Below the pieces are notes generated by a model. The model saw only the letters and a list, made by a program, of their open reading frames with translations. It searched no databases and was not told the origin of the DNA. Below, one piece after another: positions 44,550 through 53,970 of a DNA stretch of 64,000 bases. Both the position numbers and the translations under genes were made by a program. The stretch comes from CAYLNH01 sp964384625 (lineage in GTDB: Bacteria; Verrucomicrobiota; Lentisphaeria; JABSQK01): assembly GCA_964384625.1 (NCBI GenBank), contig CAYLNH010000007.1, positions 6,822 to 70,821 of the forward strand. Direction: 5' to 3'. Each line of letters opens with the position of its first letter. The stretch's first letter is position 1.

Positions 44550-46937
44550 TCAAGTTTCCACCTCGACAGCGTCGACCGGGCAGACGAGACGGCAGGAGTC
44601 GCAACGGGTGCACTTGTCGACGTCGATCTCGTGCTGCTGATGCGGGCGCATTTCGATTGCGTCGACGGCACAGGCCCGGGCGCACTTGGTGCAGCCAATG
44701 CACTTGTCCGTGATCACATAGCGGATGAGCGCCTTGCACTTCTTCGCGGGACAGTGTCCGTCGATGTGGGCCTCATACTCGTCGCGGAAGTGTTCGATGG
44801 TCGAGAGCACCGGATTGGGCGCGGTCCGACCGAGGCCGCAGAGACTGCCGTCGATGGTCAGTCCGGCCAGGTGTTCGAGCTCTTCGATATCGCCGCTTCT
44901 GCCCTTTCCGGCACAGAGGCGTTCGAGGATTTCGAGCATGCGCTTGGTGCCGATGCGGCAATAGGTGCATTTGCCGCAGGACTCCCTCTGGGTGAATTCC
45001 AGGAAGTAGCGGGCGATGTCGACCATGCAGTCATCTTCGTCGAGTACAACCATACCGCCGGAGCCCATCATGGCGCCGGACGCGACAAGGTCCTCGTAAT
45101 CGACGGGCGTATCACAGCGCGCCGCCGGCACGCAGCCGCCGCTAGGGCCGCCGACCTGTACAGCCTTGAGTTTCCTGCCGCCGGGAATGCCGCCGCCGAT
45201 TTCATCGACGATACGCCGCAGGGAGATGCCCATGGGCACTTCGATCAGGCCGCCGCGCACCACCTTGCCGGCCAGCGCGAACGCCTTGGTCCCCTTGCTC
45301 TCGCCCTTGCCGAGCTCCGCCAGGGCGGCGGCGCCGTGACGGATGATCCACGGCACCATGCCGTAGGTCTCGACATTATTGACCAGCGTCGGCTTGCCCC
45401 AGAGCCCGCTGTCGGCGGGATACGGCGGCCGGAACCGCGGCATGCCGCGGCGGCCTTCGATGGCCTGCATCAGCGCGCTCTCCTCGCCGCAGACGAAGGC
45501 GCCGACGCCGACTTCGACTTCCAGTGTAAAGGAGACATCGGTGCCCATGATGTTCTCGCCGAGATAGCCGCGTTCCTCCAACAGGTTGACGGCATCGCTG
45601 ACCCGGGCCACGGCAAGCGGGTATTCGCTGCGGACGTAGAGGAAGCCGCGGCGGGCGCCGACCGCGCGGGCGGCGACGGCGATGCCTTCGAGGACCCGGA
45701 ACGGGAACGACTCCAGGATCATCCGATCCATGAAGGCGCCGGGGTCGCCCTCGTCGCCGTTGCAGATGATGTACTTCTCGTCCGCCGCGGCGTCGTGGAC
45801 CAGTTGCCATTTTACCCCGGTCGGGAAACCGGCGCCGCCGCGGCCGCGCAGGCCGCTGTCCCGGATCGCCGCAATAATCTCCTGCCGCGTCATCTCATTC
45901 AGTGCTTTGTCGAGCGCCTGAAAACCTTCATGCTTCAAGTAGTCATCCAGGTCCATCGGATTCAGTTCACCGGCGTGTTCAGTTACGAGCCGGTGCTGGC
46001 AACCCGTATAACAGGCGTCGGGACCGCTGCGGACATCGACGGCATAGCGGGTGACCGGCTCCCAGGTTTCGTCGGTCAGCATGCGTTCCAGGAACTGATT
46101 CACTCTGGTCCTAACGCGATCCCCGAGTCCGGGCGGCCGGAAGTGCCGCAGCAGGATGTCGCGTACATCCTGTTGCCGAACCAGGCCGTAGTGAAAGCTG
46201 CGGCCGTCGGCCATGGCGAGTTCCACGAGCGGCGTCTGGTAGGAGATCCCGGTACAGCCGACCGCTTTCAGACGGACCGGCAGTTGCAGTTGGGTGATCT
46301 GCCGCTGCAGTTCCGCATGGACCTCGAGCGTGCCGCCCGCAACGCAGCTCGAGCACAGACAGATCCGCACCTCGCCGGCGCGGTCGCCCTCGCCGGCGCC
46401 GGCTGCCGCCTCGGCGCCGGTCTGTTTCCGGGCCTCGAGGAAGTCGGCCAGCATGCTGCCGACTTTGCCGGGTTCAATAAAGCCGTAGGTGATGTCATCG
46501 ATCTGCACTGCCGGCGCCAGCATGCAGCAGCCGAGGCAGGCAACCTTCTCGACCGTGAACAGTTTGTCGGCGTCCGTATCGTCATCGCCGGCAATATCCA
46601 GATGGACACGCAACGCGTCATAGATGGCTTCCGCGCCTTTCACGTGGCAGGCGGTGCCGATGCAGACTTTGACGAAATGCTTGCCGGCCGGCCTGCGGCG
46701 GAACTGGGCATAGAACGACACGACCCCGGCGATCACAGCAGCCGGGATTTCGGTCACTTCCGTGAGGCGCCGCAGCGCACGATCCGGCAGATAGTTGAAC
46801 CGCTCCTGAATCGCATGCAGGATCGCGATCAGATGGCGCTGTTCGCGGCCGATGCGATCGATGATCGCATCGACCTCCGCCAGATCGATCTCGTCGCCGG
46901 CCGATCGGATAACCGCGTCTGTCGTGATCTCAGTCAT
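44550..46937 (-). CDS. Fused NuoE-NuoF/HydB-type NAD(P)H-oxidising flavoprotein
   Basis: A 795-residue fusion. Residues 1-165 are a NuoE/HndA thioredoxin-like [2Fe-2S] domain (Cys92, 97, 134, 138). Residues 190-265 are a second thioredoxin-like domain with CLCSSC and CTG (193-228), as in HndC/HydB N-termini. Residues about 330-700 are NuoF, with GRGGAGFPTG (365-374, FMN), ICNGDEGDPGAFMDR (NADH), FVCGEESAL and SCGKCTYCR (near 655, N3 cluster). Residues about 735-790 hold two ferredoxin-type [4Fe-4S] motifs (CIGCTKCARAC, CTRCDSCRLVCP). This order is that of electron-bifurcating HydBC-type enzymes. The start overlaps the upstream propeller gene stop by 8 bp. Confidence 0.93.
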   Translation of the reverse strand: MTEITTDAVIRSAGDEIDLAEVDAIIDRIGREQRHLIAILHAIQERFNYLPDRALRRLTEVTEIPAAVIAGVVSFYAQFRRRPAGKHFVKVCIGTACHVKGAEAIYDALRVHLDIAGDDDTDADKLFTVEKVACLGCCMLAPAVQIDDITYGFIEPGKVGSMLADFLEARKQTGAEAAAGAGEGDRAGEVRICLCSSCVAGGTLEVHAELQRQITQLQLPVRLKAVGCTGISYQTPLVELAMADGRSFHYGLVRQQDVRDILLRHFRPPGLGDRVRTRVNQFLERMLTDETWEPVTRYAVDVRSGPDACYTGCQHRLVTEHAGELNPMDLDDYLKHEGFQALDKALNEMTRQEIIAAIRDSGLRGRGGAGFPTGVKWQLVHDAAADEKYIICNGDEGDPGAFMDRMILESFPFRVLEGIAVAARAVGARRGFLYVRSEYPLAVARVSDAVNLLEERGYLGENIMGTDVSFTLEVEVGVGAFVCGEESALMQAIEGRRGMPRFRPPYPADSGLWGKPTLVNNVETYGMVPWIIRHGAAALAELGKGESKGTKAFALAGKVVRGGLIEVPMGISLRRIVDEIGGGIPGGRKLKAVQVGGPSGGCVPAARCDTPVDYEDLVASGAMMGSGGMVVLDEDDCMVDIARYFLEFTQRESCGKCTYCRIGTKRMLEILERLCAGKGRSGDIEELEHLAGLTIDGSLCGLGRTAPNPVLSTIEHFRDEYEAHIDGHCPAKKCKALIRYVITDKCIGCTKCARACAVDAIEMRPHQQHEIDVDKCTRCDSCRLVCPVDAVEVET

Positions 46938-48768
46938 TCGCTTTCGTCCCCAGACAGTACACCGACTTGTCGGACCGCAGGTAGAGGCGGCCTTTAACAA
47001 CTGCCGGTACGGCATCGACCGTCTCGTTGACGACGCCCCGGCCGAGCTTCGCAAAATCGGTTGCCGGATCCGCCCGCACCACCACCGTTACCAGGTAGCG
47101 ATTGCCGACTTCGCCGTCTTCGCAGAACAAGTACAGGCGCCCCTGGTTGATAATCGGGGAAGCGTAGTTTTCCACCTCGGCAAACTCTTTCTGTTTGACG
47201 ACCTTGCCGGTGGCCGTATCGACGCACGTCAGGATCGAGTTGTGAAACTGGTACACGTGTTTGCCGTCCGTCGCCATGCTGGCGCCGTCCTGGAAGCCGC
47301 TGAAATCCGGCAGTTCCTCCAGTTTCCAGGCGATCCGGCCGTCGGCAAGTTCGATGCCGTACATCCCGCTGTTCTCGCCGTTGACATAGACGCGGTCGCC
47401 GACCTGCACCGCGGTCGGTCCGAAACAGTAGTCCGGCTCGGTGGGGAAAACCTTCGTCCGCCAGGCCTCGATCCCATTTCCCAGATCCCAGGCGACGACA
47501 TCAGGGAAGGTAGTCAGGACCACGAGGAACTCGCCGTTGGGCCGGCGGGCCAGGATCGGCGACGCCCATGTCGCGGCCTGCCGACCGCTCTTCCAGATCT
47601 CGGCGCCGGTCTCTGCCCGGTAGCATGCAATCGACCGGTTCTTGCCTTCGAAGACCGAGATGACCGCGTCTTTGTAGATAAGCAGTGAGTTGTCCCAGCC
47701 GTATTTGTTCCCTTCGGTATTGCCGGCGACGATGTTCCACAGAATCTTGCCGTCGGCCAGATCCAGCGCCGCCAGTTGGCCGTTGGAGAATTGCACGAAG
47801 ACCTGCTTCCCGTTGGTCGCAGGCGCGCCGCCGGCATAGACCAGGCGGTCCCAGTGTTCGTCCATCGTGTCGGGTTTATAGCTGTTGTTGGCAGCGGCGA
47901 GTGCCGGGATTTCCCGAGTCCACAGTCTGGCGCCGGTGTCCGCCTGGAGGCAGTAGACAAACCGTTTGTCGGCGTTAGCGCCGAGAACGACGACCTTGTC
48001 TTCCCACACGACCGGCGCCGCCCAGGCCGGCAGGTCCAGGGGGGTCTTCCAGAGGACGTTCTGCTTCTTGCTCTCGTCCCACTGAACCGGCACACCGTCG
48101 AAGTTCGTCAGACCGTTGCTGCGGGGGCCGCGGAACGTGGGCGCTTGTTCGTCGAAGCCCGGCGGCAGCACCGGGAGGTCCGCGGTCTGCCGCTTGGCGT
48201 TGGGTTTCACCGGCTTCACGGGCGCCGGTTTCCGGTTTGCCTGCGGTTCCGGGTCGCCGGCCGGCGGCGGCGCCGCGGCCGGCGTCAACGGCGTTTTCGT
48301 GGACATCGCCAGCACCACCGACACGGCAACCAGCAGCACCGTGCCGCCGGCCACCCAGATGCGGCTGCGCTCCAGCCCGATCCAGAAGATGCCTTCGCAG
48401 TCGTCGTCGTCCGGCAGCGGCAGCGAGCGGCTCGCCCATTTGTAGACGCCGAAGGCCGCCAGCATCACCACGCCGCCGAGCACAGCGATCACACTGCCGA
48501 GCAGGATCTCATCCTGACTGACGAAATAGGCTCGGCGCGCCAGCAGGTCCAGCGTCCGGATGTCCCGCTTCATTGCGTCGCTCTGGTCGCCCGCCGCATA
48601 GCGGTCCCGCAGTTCCACCAGCGCTTTGTTGTTGAGTGGATCAGCCTTCTTCGTCTGGTAGTGCGTCACCGCCAGCAGGGCACACAGAATAATCACAAAG
48701 ACTGCCGCCACAACGCCGACCGCCAACGCGGCGTGAGCCAGACTGCGACGTTTTTCGCGGGTCATCAT
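46930..48768 (-). CDS. Membrane-anchored PQQ-type beta-propeller protein (2)
   Basis: A 612-residue protein. The N-terminal part has three transmembrane helices (about 13-33, 88-108 and 134-154), then a Pro/Ala linker and a PQQ-like eight-blade propeller from about 205 to the end. WD-type blades are seen as FRGPRSNGLTNFDGVP, LWKTPLDLPAWAAPVVWEDKVVVLGA, GARLWTREIPAL and AAWDL/EIWKSG-type repeats. No cofactor residues of PQQ alcohol dehydrogenases are evident, so it may be structural or bind a partner. The start overlaps the polyferredoxin stop (ATGATG), behind GAGG. Confidence 0.85.
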   Translation of the reverse strand: MMTREKRRSLAHAALAVGVVAAVFVIILCALLAVTHYQTKKADPLNNKALVELRDRYAAGDQSDAMKRDIRTLDLLARRAYFVSQDEILLGSVIAVLGGVVMLAAFGVYKWASRSLPLPDDDDCEGIFWIGLERSRIWVAGGTVLLVAVSVVLAMSTKTPLTPAAAPPPAGDPEPQANRKPAPVKPVKPNAKRQTADLPVLPPGFDEQAPTFRGPRSNGLTNFDGVPVQWDESKKQNVLWKTPLDLPAWAAPVVWEDKVVVLGANADKRFVYCLQADTGARLWTREIPALAAANNSYKPDTMDEHWDRLVYAGGAPATNGKQVFVQFSNGQLAALDLADGKILWNIVAGNTEGNKYGWDNSLLIYKDAVISVFEGKNRSIACYRAETGAEIWKSGRQAATWASPILARRPNGEFLVVLTTFPDVVAWDLGNGIEAWRTKVFPTEPDYCFGPTAVQVGDRVYVNGENSGMYGIELADGRIAWKLEELPDFSGFQDGASMATDGKHVYQFHNSILTCVDTATGKVVKQKEFAEVENYASPIINQGRLYLFCEDGEVGNRYLVTVVVRADPATDFAKLGRGVVNETVDAVPAVVKGRLYLRSDKSVYCLGTKAND

Positions 48769-50108
48769 ACCGGTTCCTCAGTCAAACGTTCGGTCTCCTT
48801 CGGGCAGTAGCGGAAACAGCGGGCGCAACTCACGCAGTCCCCGCGATTCGGCGTGTAATCGGTACGGCGCCGCCAGATAGAGAGCCGAATCAGACGCACC
48901 CCGATCACCAGGCCCATGAAGCCGCCCAGAAACCAGCCGCCGATGCCGATCCGCCGGCGAATCGCCAGCGCCCGCGCATACAACTCGGGCGCCGACTCCC
49001 TGGACTGCCGAAACCCGTCCGTTTCCACGGTCGTCTCACGAATGGCGCCGGTTTCCTCCAGACGCAGGCGTTCCGCCAGCAACACCGTATCATTCAGCCG
49101 CGACAACGGCACCGCCAGCCGCGAACCGAGGACGGCGCCGGCGGCCGTCAGCACCGGCGTCACGAGCAGGAGCAGCGCCAGGCGGCGCACGCCGCGCGAT
49201 CGGGGTTCGGGCGCTTTCTCCGGGGTCGGCGCTTCAATCGCGTCGAACGGACAGGCGGACTCGCACAGGCGGCACTGCACGCACTCGTTCGGCGTGATCG
49301 TGACACGTTTCCACGACAACTGCGAACACCAGTTCAGCAGGACGCCGTAGGGACAGAGAAACCGACAATACGGCCGGCCGACAAACATGCCCACCACCAG
49401 CAGGCCAATGCCGAACACCAGCATCGGGAAGGTGGCGCTCAACCGGAAGAAACCGACGAACGGATCGAAGCGGCAGATCAGGAAGCCGGCGCCGGCGGCC
49501 GCCAGGGTGACGGCGACGCCGAGATAGAGATAGGGGAACAGCCCGAGAACGTTCGACACCCAGACCGGCACCTTCACCGGACGGATCACGACCACATCCT
49601 GAATCGCGCCCAGCGGGCAGACGCCGGCACAGAAACCGCGACCGAAGAGCAAGGTGAACAACAAGGGCAGCGCAAACAGCAGAACAACCGCAAGCGGGAT
49701 CGCATAGGTCTTGTCGCCCAGCGCCAACGTGATGTTCTGCGTGGAACCAACCGGACAGATACAGCCCACACGCCAGAACCCGAAGTACGCCAGACATACC
49801 AGCGACAGCACCACCATACCGCTGCGCGATCGGGCTTTCAGACTGAGATAGCTCGCAACCGCAAGCGCGATACACAGGATGACGACATCCGCATACTCAT
49901 AGGTGGTCGCGCGCGCTGCGGGCTGCTGCGGTTCCGGCGGCACATGCCCGGACTCCTCGAATACCGGTTGCCGTGTGGCCAGCTTGCCCTGCCCCAGCAC
50001 CGCCGGCGGCGCCAGAGCCAGACACAGCCCACCCCAAACCGCCAACGCCAACACCGGGGCGAGGCGCGACGGCAGGGCAAAGGGGATTCGGGGCGGGAAC
50101 AGCTTCAT
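48765..50108 (-). CDS. NapH/NosR-like membrane polyferredoxin
   Basis: A 447-residue integral membrane Fe-S protein. After a signal-like N-terminus there are about six transmembrane helices. Conserved CxxxCP motifs border membrane helices: VGCICPVG, GFCAGVCPLGAIQD and PYCRFLCPYGVLLNW. A ferredoxin module (CVQCRLCESACPFDAIE) follows, and a C-terminal half-motif CVSCARCFRYCPKE. NapH, NosR and related proteins carry electrons between quinol or cytoplasmic donors and periplasmic Fe-S proteins. It overlaps genes on both sides by 4 bp. Confidence 0.88.
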   Translation of the reverse strand: MKLFPPRIPFALPSRLAPVLALAVWGGLCLALAPPAVLGQGKLATRQPVFEESGHVPPEPQQPAARATTYEYADVVILCIALAVASYLSLKARSRSGMVVLSLVCLAYFGFWRVGCICPVGSTQNITLALGDKTYAIPLAVVLLFALPLLFTLLFGRGFCAGVCPLGAIQDVVVIRPVKVPVWVSNVLGLFPYLYLGVAVTLAAAGAGFLICRFDPFVGFFRLSATFPMLVFGIGLLVVGMFVGRPYCRFLCPYGVLLNWCSQLSWKRVTITPNECVQCRLCESACPFDAIEAPTPEKAPEPRSRGVRRLALLLLVTPVLTAAGAVLGSRLAVPLSRLNDTVLLAERLRLEETGAIRETTVETDGFRQSRESAPELYARALAIRRRIGIGGWFLGGFMGLVIGVRLIRLSIWRRRTDYTPNRGDCVSCARCFRYCPKETERLTEEPV

Positions 50109-50695
50109 TGGTCCTCTTCGGATTCGGGCATCGGCTTGACGTTCTTGACGATGTACGGCTCGTCGGCAGGCAGGCGGACAAACGCGTCCGCCGGGCAGGC
50201 CCGGGCAATGGCGCACTCGTTGCAGTTGGTGCAGCGGTCGTGCCGCACCTGGAGGAACAGCGAGCCGTTGCCGAAGGCGCTGCAGCCTTTGACGCAGAGC
50301 CCGCAGCCGATGCATTTTTCCTCGTCGATGTCGTACTTGTAGAACGGGTTCTCGATATACGTCCGCGAGATCGCAGACGTCGGGCACAACTGATGTTCCG
50401 CCGCGGTATCCGTTTCCTGGGTATAGCTCTGGTGATAGCCGCCGCACAGATCGCAGTACCAGCAGAGGGCATACGCGTGGACGCATTTGACGGCCGACGG
50501 TTTGAGGACGCATTCGGTGGCGCACAGGCCGCACTGCGTGCATTTGTACGGATCGATTTGCCAGACGTGGTCGTCGGCGTTGGCCCGCACCACAGCCGCA
50601 CCGGCGACTCCGGCGACCGTCAAGCCGGCGGCGCCGCCGAGGCAACGTCGCAGGAACTCGCGGCGGTTGGCCGCAGATTTTTCTTCGTTGCTCAT
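50105..50695 (-). CDS. Tat-exported polyferredoxin
   Basis: A 196-residue protein with a twin-arginine signal, NRREFLRRCLGGAAGLTVAG (residues 10-29). The mature part has several cysteine sets for [4Fe-4S] clusters: CTQCGLCATEC, a CWYCDLCGG block, CIGCGLCVKGC and CTNCNECAIARACP. It resembles NapG/NrfC-type ferredoxins that work with NapH-like membrane proteins, and such a gene overlaps it by 4 bp downstream. It is expected to fold in the cytoplasm and be exported to the periplasm. Confidence 0.88.
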   Translation of the reverse strand: MSNEEKSAANRREFLRRCLGGAAGLTVAGVAGAAVVRANADDHVWQIDPYKCTQCGLCATECVLKPSAVKCVHAYALCWYCDLCGGYHQSYTQETDTAAEHQLCPTSAISRTYIENPFYKYDIDEEKCIGCGLCVKGCSAFGNGSLFLQVRHDRCTNCNECAIARACPADAFVRLPADEPYIVKNVKPMPESEEDQ

Positions 50696-50946
50696 CTCGC
50701 CGTGTCCCGTTGTTGTTTCAGGTGCTCGTCTTGCGCGTGTTTGGCGGACAGCGCGGCGGGCAGCCGGCAATCACGGTAGGCGCCGCAACTGCAGCAGACG
50801 CCTTTGTTGGTACATTGCTGCCGGCTGAGACGCGTTTGCCGCCGGCCGGCAAGAACAGCGCCGCCGCCGGCAATCGCGCCAAACGTGGCTATGCGCAGCA
50901 GGCGCCGAAAGAACTCACGGCGATCGGGCCTGTCTTTGTCATTCAT
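50692..50946 (-). CDS. Small Tat-signal cysteine-rich protein
   Basis: An 84-residue protein starting at ATG 50946 behind GGAG. It has a Tat signal (DRREFFRRLLRIATFGAIAG, about 8-27). After that it has only about 50 residues, with five cysteines (45, 51, 52, 54, 60) in CTNKGVCCSCGAYRDC. No family is recognised; it could hold one Fe-S cluster or a disulfide pair. It overlaps the Tat polyferredoxin gene by 4 bp. Confidence 0.7.
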   Translation of the reverse strand: MNDKDRPDRREFFRRLLRIATFGAIAGGGAVLAGRRQTRLSRQQCTNKGVCCSCGAYRDCRLPAALSAKHAQDEHLKQQRDTAR

Positions 50947-51244
50947 TGGAATTGCTCCGGTGTTGAATTCCCGGGAGAACACGTCTCTTGCGTTCCGTGT
51001 ATGAGTACTGCCTTCAGGCGGAAGCAGGAGGCGAGCTTCAGCCGCCGACATGGATGCTCCCGTTCTGCCGCCCCAATGGCACGGCAACAACTCGGAGGAA
51101 ACATCGTCTGAAGCTGGAAACGGGCCGTAGGCCCCATGGCAGCCATTGGCCCGCAGCGTTGCGGCAACTCATGCAAAGAAGGAAATTCGCACAGGCGTCC
51201 AGCCGAGACACCGCTTGCAACGGGATCAATTGTGTGGGATCCCC

Positions 51245-52207
51245 TCATCTCGCTTTCTCCACAAAGATCCGAACGGCTTTCTTTACGGGGTCCAGCACCA
51301 GTACTCTGCCCCTCGCATCGACCGCGACATCGAGAAACTCGATCTTGGGATCGAATGACTGCGGACCGGCTACGACGCCAATCAGCGCGCCCGTCTGACT
51401 CACCACCTTGACGCGGACAATGTTCTTCTCGCTGGTGACAACGGCGCCGTCAGCGCGGATCGCGATATCCGTCGGGTTGCAGCACCCGGAGAACCCGGTG
51501 ATATCGCGAGACGGCTTCTTCCAGAAGGCGGCAACCGTACCGTCGTCTTCGTAGCGCCGCACTTCCCGGGCGCCGGGGTTCGCCGCCCAGAGCCGGTTTT
51601 GCGGGTCGATGGCGAGCGCCAAGTTGAAGCTCGAGAACATCACCAGGCCTTTGAACTCCGAGACAATCCGGCCGGCCCGGTCGAATCGCAGCACCTGGCC
51701 CTGGCGCGCATCCCCGGCAAACACATCCTCACCACGGATGACAATCGAGGCAATGATGGTATCCGATGCGGGCCCTTCCCAGCGTGCCGTCCGCTTGCCG
51801 GCGGCGTCGTAGACTGCAATCTGATTGCCGATGCCGACGAATACCGTCCCGTCCGCATCGACCGCAATGCACTGCGGCGTGTCCGCCAGCGGGATTGTCT
51901 TGAGCGCTTCGCCGCCGGCGTCGAAGAGGAGAATGCTGCGGTCGCCGCCGACGTAGATCCGGTCCGCCGGGCCGGTCGCCAGCGCCGTCACTTCTTGCCG
52001 GTCCACGGCAATCGGGTCCGCTTCCCGATAGATCAGCAAGGCCGGATCCACTTTCATATGCTGCTGCAAATCGAAGTCGAAACTCTTCCCGAGGCCCTCG
52101 CGATCGCCGCCGACACCGCGCGAACGCTGCCAGGCAATCACACAGACAACCGCGACAAACGCCGCGAAACCAAGAACCTTGATGATGGTTGTGGATCGGG
52201 TTTTCAT
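51245..52207 (-). CDS. Membrane-anchored NHL-repeat beta-propeller protein
   Basis: A 320-residue protein with an N-terminal anchor helix (about residues 9-27) and five to six NHL-like blades (VTALATGPADRIYVGGDRSILLFDAGGE, PQCIAVDADGTVFVGIGNQIAVYDAAGK, LALAIDPQNRLWAANPGAREVRRYEDDG, PTDIAIRADGAVVTSE). Such propellers bind proteins or sense ligands in the periplasm. It overlaps the upstream PQQ-type propeller gene by 4 bp (ATGA) and is followed by about 300 bp without a gene. That gap has small hairpins only. Confidence 0.82.
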   Translation of the reverse strand: MKTRSTTIIKVLGFAAFVAVVCVIAWQRSRGVGGDREGLGKSFDFDLQQHMKVDPALLIYREADPIAVDRQEVTALATGPADRIYVGGDRSILLFDAGGEALKTIPLADTPQCIAVDADGTVFVGIGNQIAVYDAAGKRTARWEGPASDTIIASIVIRGEDVFAGDARQGQVLRFDRAGRIVSEFKGLVMFSSFNLALAIDPQNRLWAANPGAREVRRYEDDGTVAAFWKKPSRDITGFSGCCNPTDIAIRADGAVVTSEKNIVRVKVVSQTGALIGVVAGPQSFDPKIEFLDVAVDARGRVLVLDPVKKAVRIFVEKAR

Positions 52208-53718
52208 CGTATATCAAAACACAGGAGTCGGGTATACTCACGGACGAACAGACGGCCGTCCACCAGCGCCAGGGGGCCCCAGACCTCGTGGCCGTCCCGC
52301 ATCAGCATCCATTCCCCGAGCTTCCGGCACTCGGTGGTGGATGCCTCGAACATCGCCAGCAGACCGGTATCGCCGATCACATAAAACTTATTGTCGGCCA
52401 GCAGGTACGGGCCCCAGGCTTCGCGCTTCCGCGGCGCGGTGAACACCGTCTCCCTGCCGCTGCCCCAGACAATGCGGCCGCCCGGCGCCGCAAGCGGATC
52501 CACACAGACAAATTCGAGCTTGTGCTCGCGGGCGTTGTTGTTCTGAATGCCGAACAGACGTCCCTGGTAATAGATCGGCGTGTGATGGTACGTGGAGAAG
52601 CATTCGCGCGACCGCCGGCGACCGGAAAAGCTGTAGACGACTTCCGGCTGAAACGCAGCGCCCTTCCTGTCGATCCGGATCAGCGCCGAACCGCCGTCGT
52701 AGCCGGAGGTAAAAAACACATGGTTGGCGGCCAGGACAACCGGGGACGGCATCAATACCGACGACGTCCATTCCGTTGTCGCCCACAGGATTTTGCCGGC
52801 CAGGTCGCCGTCTGCGCCGACGGCCGCAATTCCGCCGATCGCCGCGTAAATGTACATCGGCGTGCCGTGGATCTCGGCTTTGACGACGGACGAATGCGAC
52901 ATCTTCCAGCCGCCGCGGTTCGGCGCTTCCCAGAGCGGCTTGCCGGTCTCACAGTCAATTGCCACCATCAGGACCTCCTTGCCGGCCGGCGCGATGACCG
53001 CCACGCCGTCGTCCACCAGCGGGCATTGGCCGGCATACCAGCAACTGCTCAAATCCCGTGTGCCGTATTTCTTCGTCAGACTGATTCCCCAACGCGCCTT
53101 GCCGGTCGGGGTATCGACGCACATCACCTGGCCCATCGGCCCCATGGTGACGATATACTTCTCGGTCACGGTCGGTACGGTCCGCGTCATGCCATGGTTA
53201 TTGGCGAGACGAATCCGGTAGCCGGTGCGCCACAGTTCCGCGGCATCGTCGAACCGGAAACAGCGCAGCACATCGCCCTGCCCTTCGATGTAGTCCATGA
53301 CATAGACGCGACCGTCGCGGATCGCGGCGCCGCCGTACCCCGGAGCGAGTTTCAGTTCCCACTGCAGCGTCGGGCCGTCCGGCGGAAAGCTGTCCGCCAG
53401 TTCGATCGTCTGCGGGCTGATGCCGTCATAATTCGGGCCGCGAAACCACGGCCAGTTTCCGCGGACCGCCCCCCCCGAAACGGGTTCGGCGGCGAAACTC
53501 CGGTAGAGCTCGCCCCATGTGAAGTCCCGGTTCACCCGGCGTTCGGCGTCGGCGGCTTTCTTACCCACCGGGTCGTCCATGCCCGGAACGCGGAGAGCAA
53601 GTTCGCCGGCCGGCTGCAGGCGCAGCCACCACAGCAGGACCAACAGGCAGACCGCTGCGGTGACGGCGGCTGCCGCAATCACCGGTTTTCCGCTCTTGAA
53701 TTCGATTACTTCCGACAT
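52204..53718 (-). CDS. Membrane-anchored PQQ-type beta-propeller protein (1)
   Basis: A 504-residue protein starting at ATG 53718, first gene of the operon. One N-terminal transmembrane helix (about residues 12-32) precedes a PQQ-like propeller: WPWFRGPNYDGISP, LQWELKLAPGYGGAAIRDGRVYVMD, GKARWGISLTKKYG, GKPLWEAPNRGGWKM and AGKILWATTEWTSS. The layout is like the other propeller gene in this operon but with a single anchor. No PQQ-binding residues are evident. No good ribosome site was seen. Confidence 0.85.
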   Translation of the reverse strand: MSEVIEFKSGKPVIAAAAVTAAVCLLVLLWWLRLQPAGELALRVPGMDDPVGKKAADAERRVNRDFTWGELYRSFAAEPVSGGAVRGNWPWFRGPNYDGISPQTIELADSFPPDGPTLQWELKLAPGYGGAAIRDGRVYVMDYIEGQGDVLRCFRFDDAAELWRTGYRIRLANNHGMTRTVPTVTEKYIVTMGPMGQVMCVDTPTGKARWGISLTKKYGTRDLSSCWYAGQCPLVDDGVAVIAPAGKEVLMVAIDCETGKPLWEAPNRGGWKMSHSSVVKAEIHGTPMYIYAAIGGIAAVGADGDLAGKILWATTEWTSSVLMPSPVVLAANHVFFTSGYDGGSALIRIDRKGAAFQPEVVYSFSGRRRSRECFSTYHHTPIYYQGRLFGIQNNNAREHKLEFVCVDPLAAPGGRIVWGSGRETVFTAPRKREAWGPYLLADNKFYVIGDTGLLAMFEASTTECRKLGEWMLMRDGHEVWGPLALVDGRLFVREYTRLLCFDIR

Positions 53719-53970
53719 GGAATACACTAAAGACAAAAGGTGGCGTTTTGCAACGAGGAGCCAGACGCCAGTCAACCTTGACGCGCCTGCAGAGACAACG
53801 TGACGCTCCCCCGTCAAACCAGCATACAATACCGACAGATCGACCGGAATACGATCGGTCAACAGCAATTCCATCTTTTGCCCCGAGACGCGGCGGGTGT
53901 ATTGTCTGCAGGTTGAACCGTGGAGAACCGCGGCGGGAACAAACGCGAACCGGCAGAAGTCAGAGAACGC
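53719..53970. promoter_or_regulatory. Divergent intergenic region between the two operons
   Basis: About 250 bp separates the minus operon (PQQ-type propeller 1) from the plus operon (ferredoxin). It should hold both promoters. I see TTGACG words and an imperfect inverted repeat (GATCGACCG/CGATCGGTC around 53840-53862), but no convincing -10 box of the TATAGT type. Confidence 0.4.

Noticed and set aside
41486..46997. Long plus-strand frames opposite the cyclase and NuoEF genes
   Set aside because: Both are shadows of real minus-strand genes with conserved motifs and overlapping start/stop codons. Their products are low in recognisable motifs.
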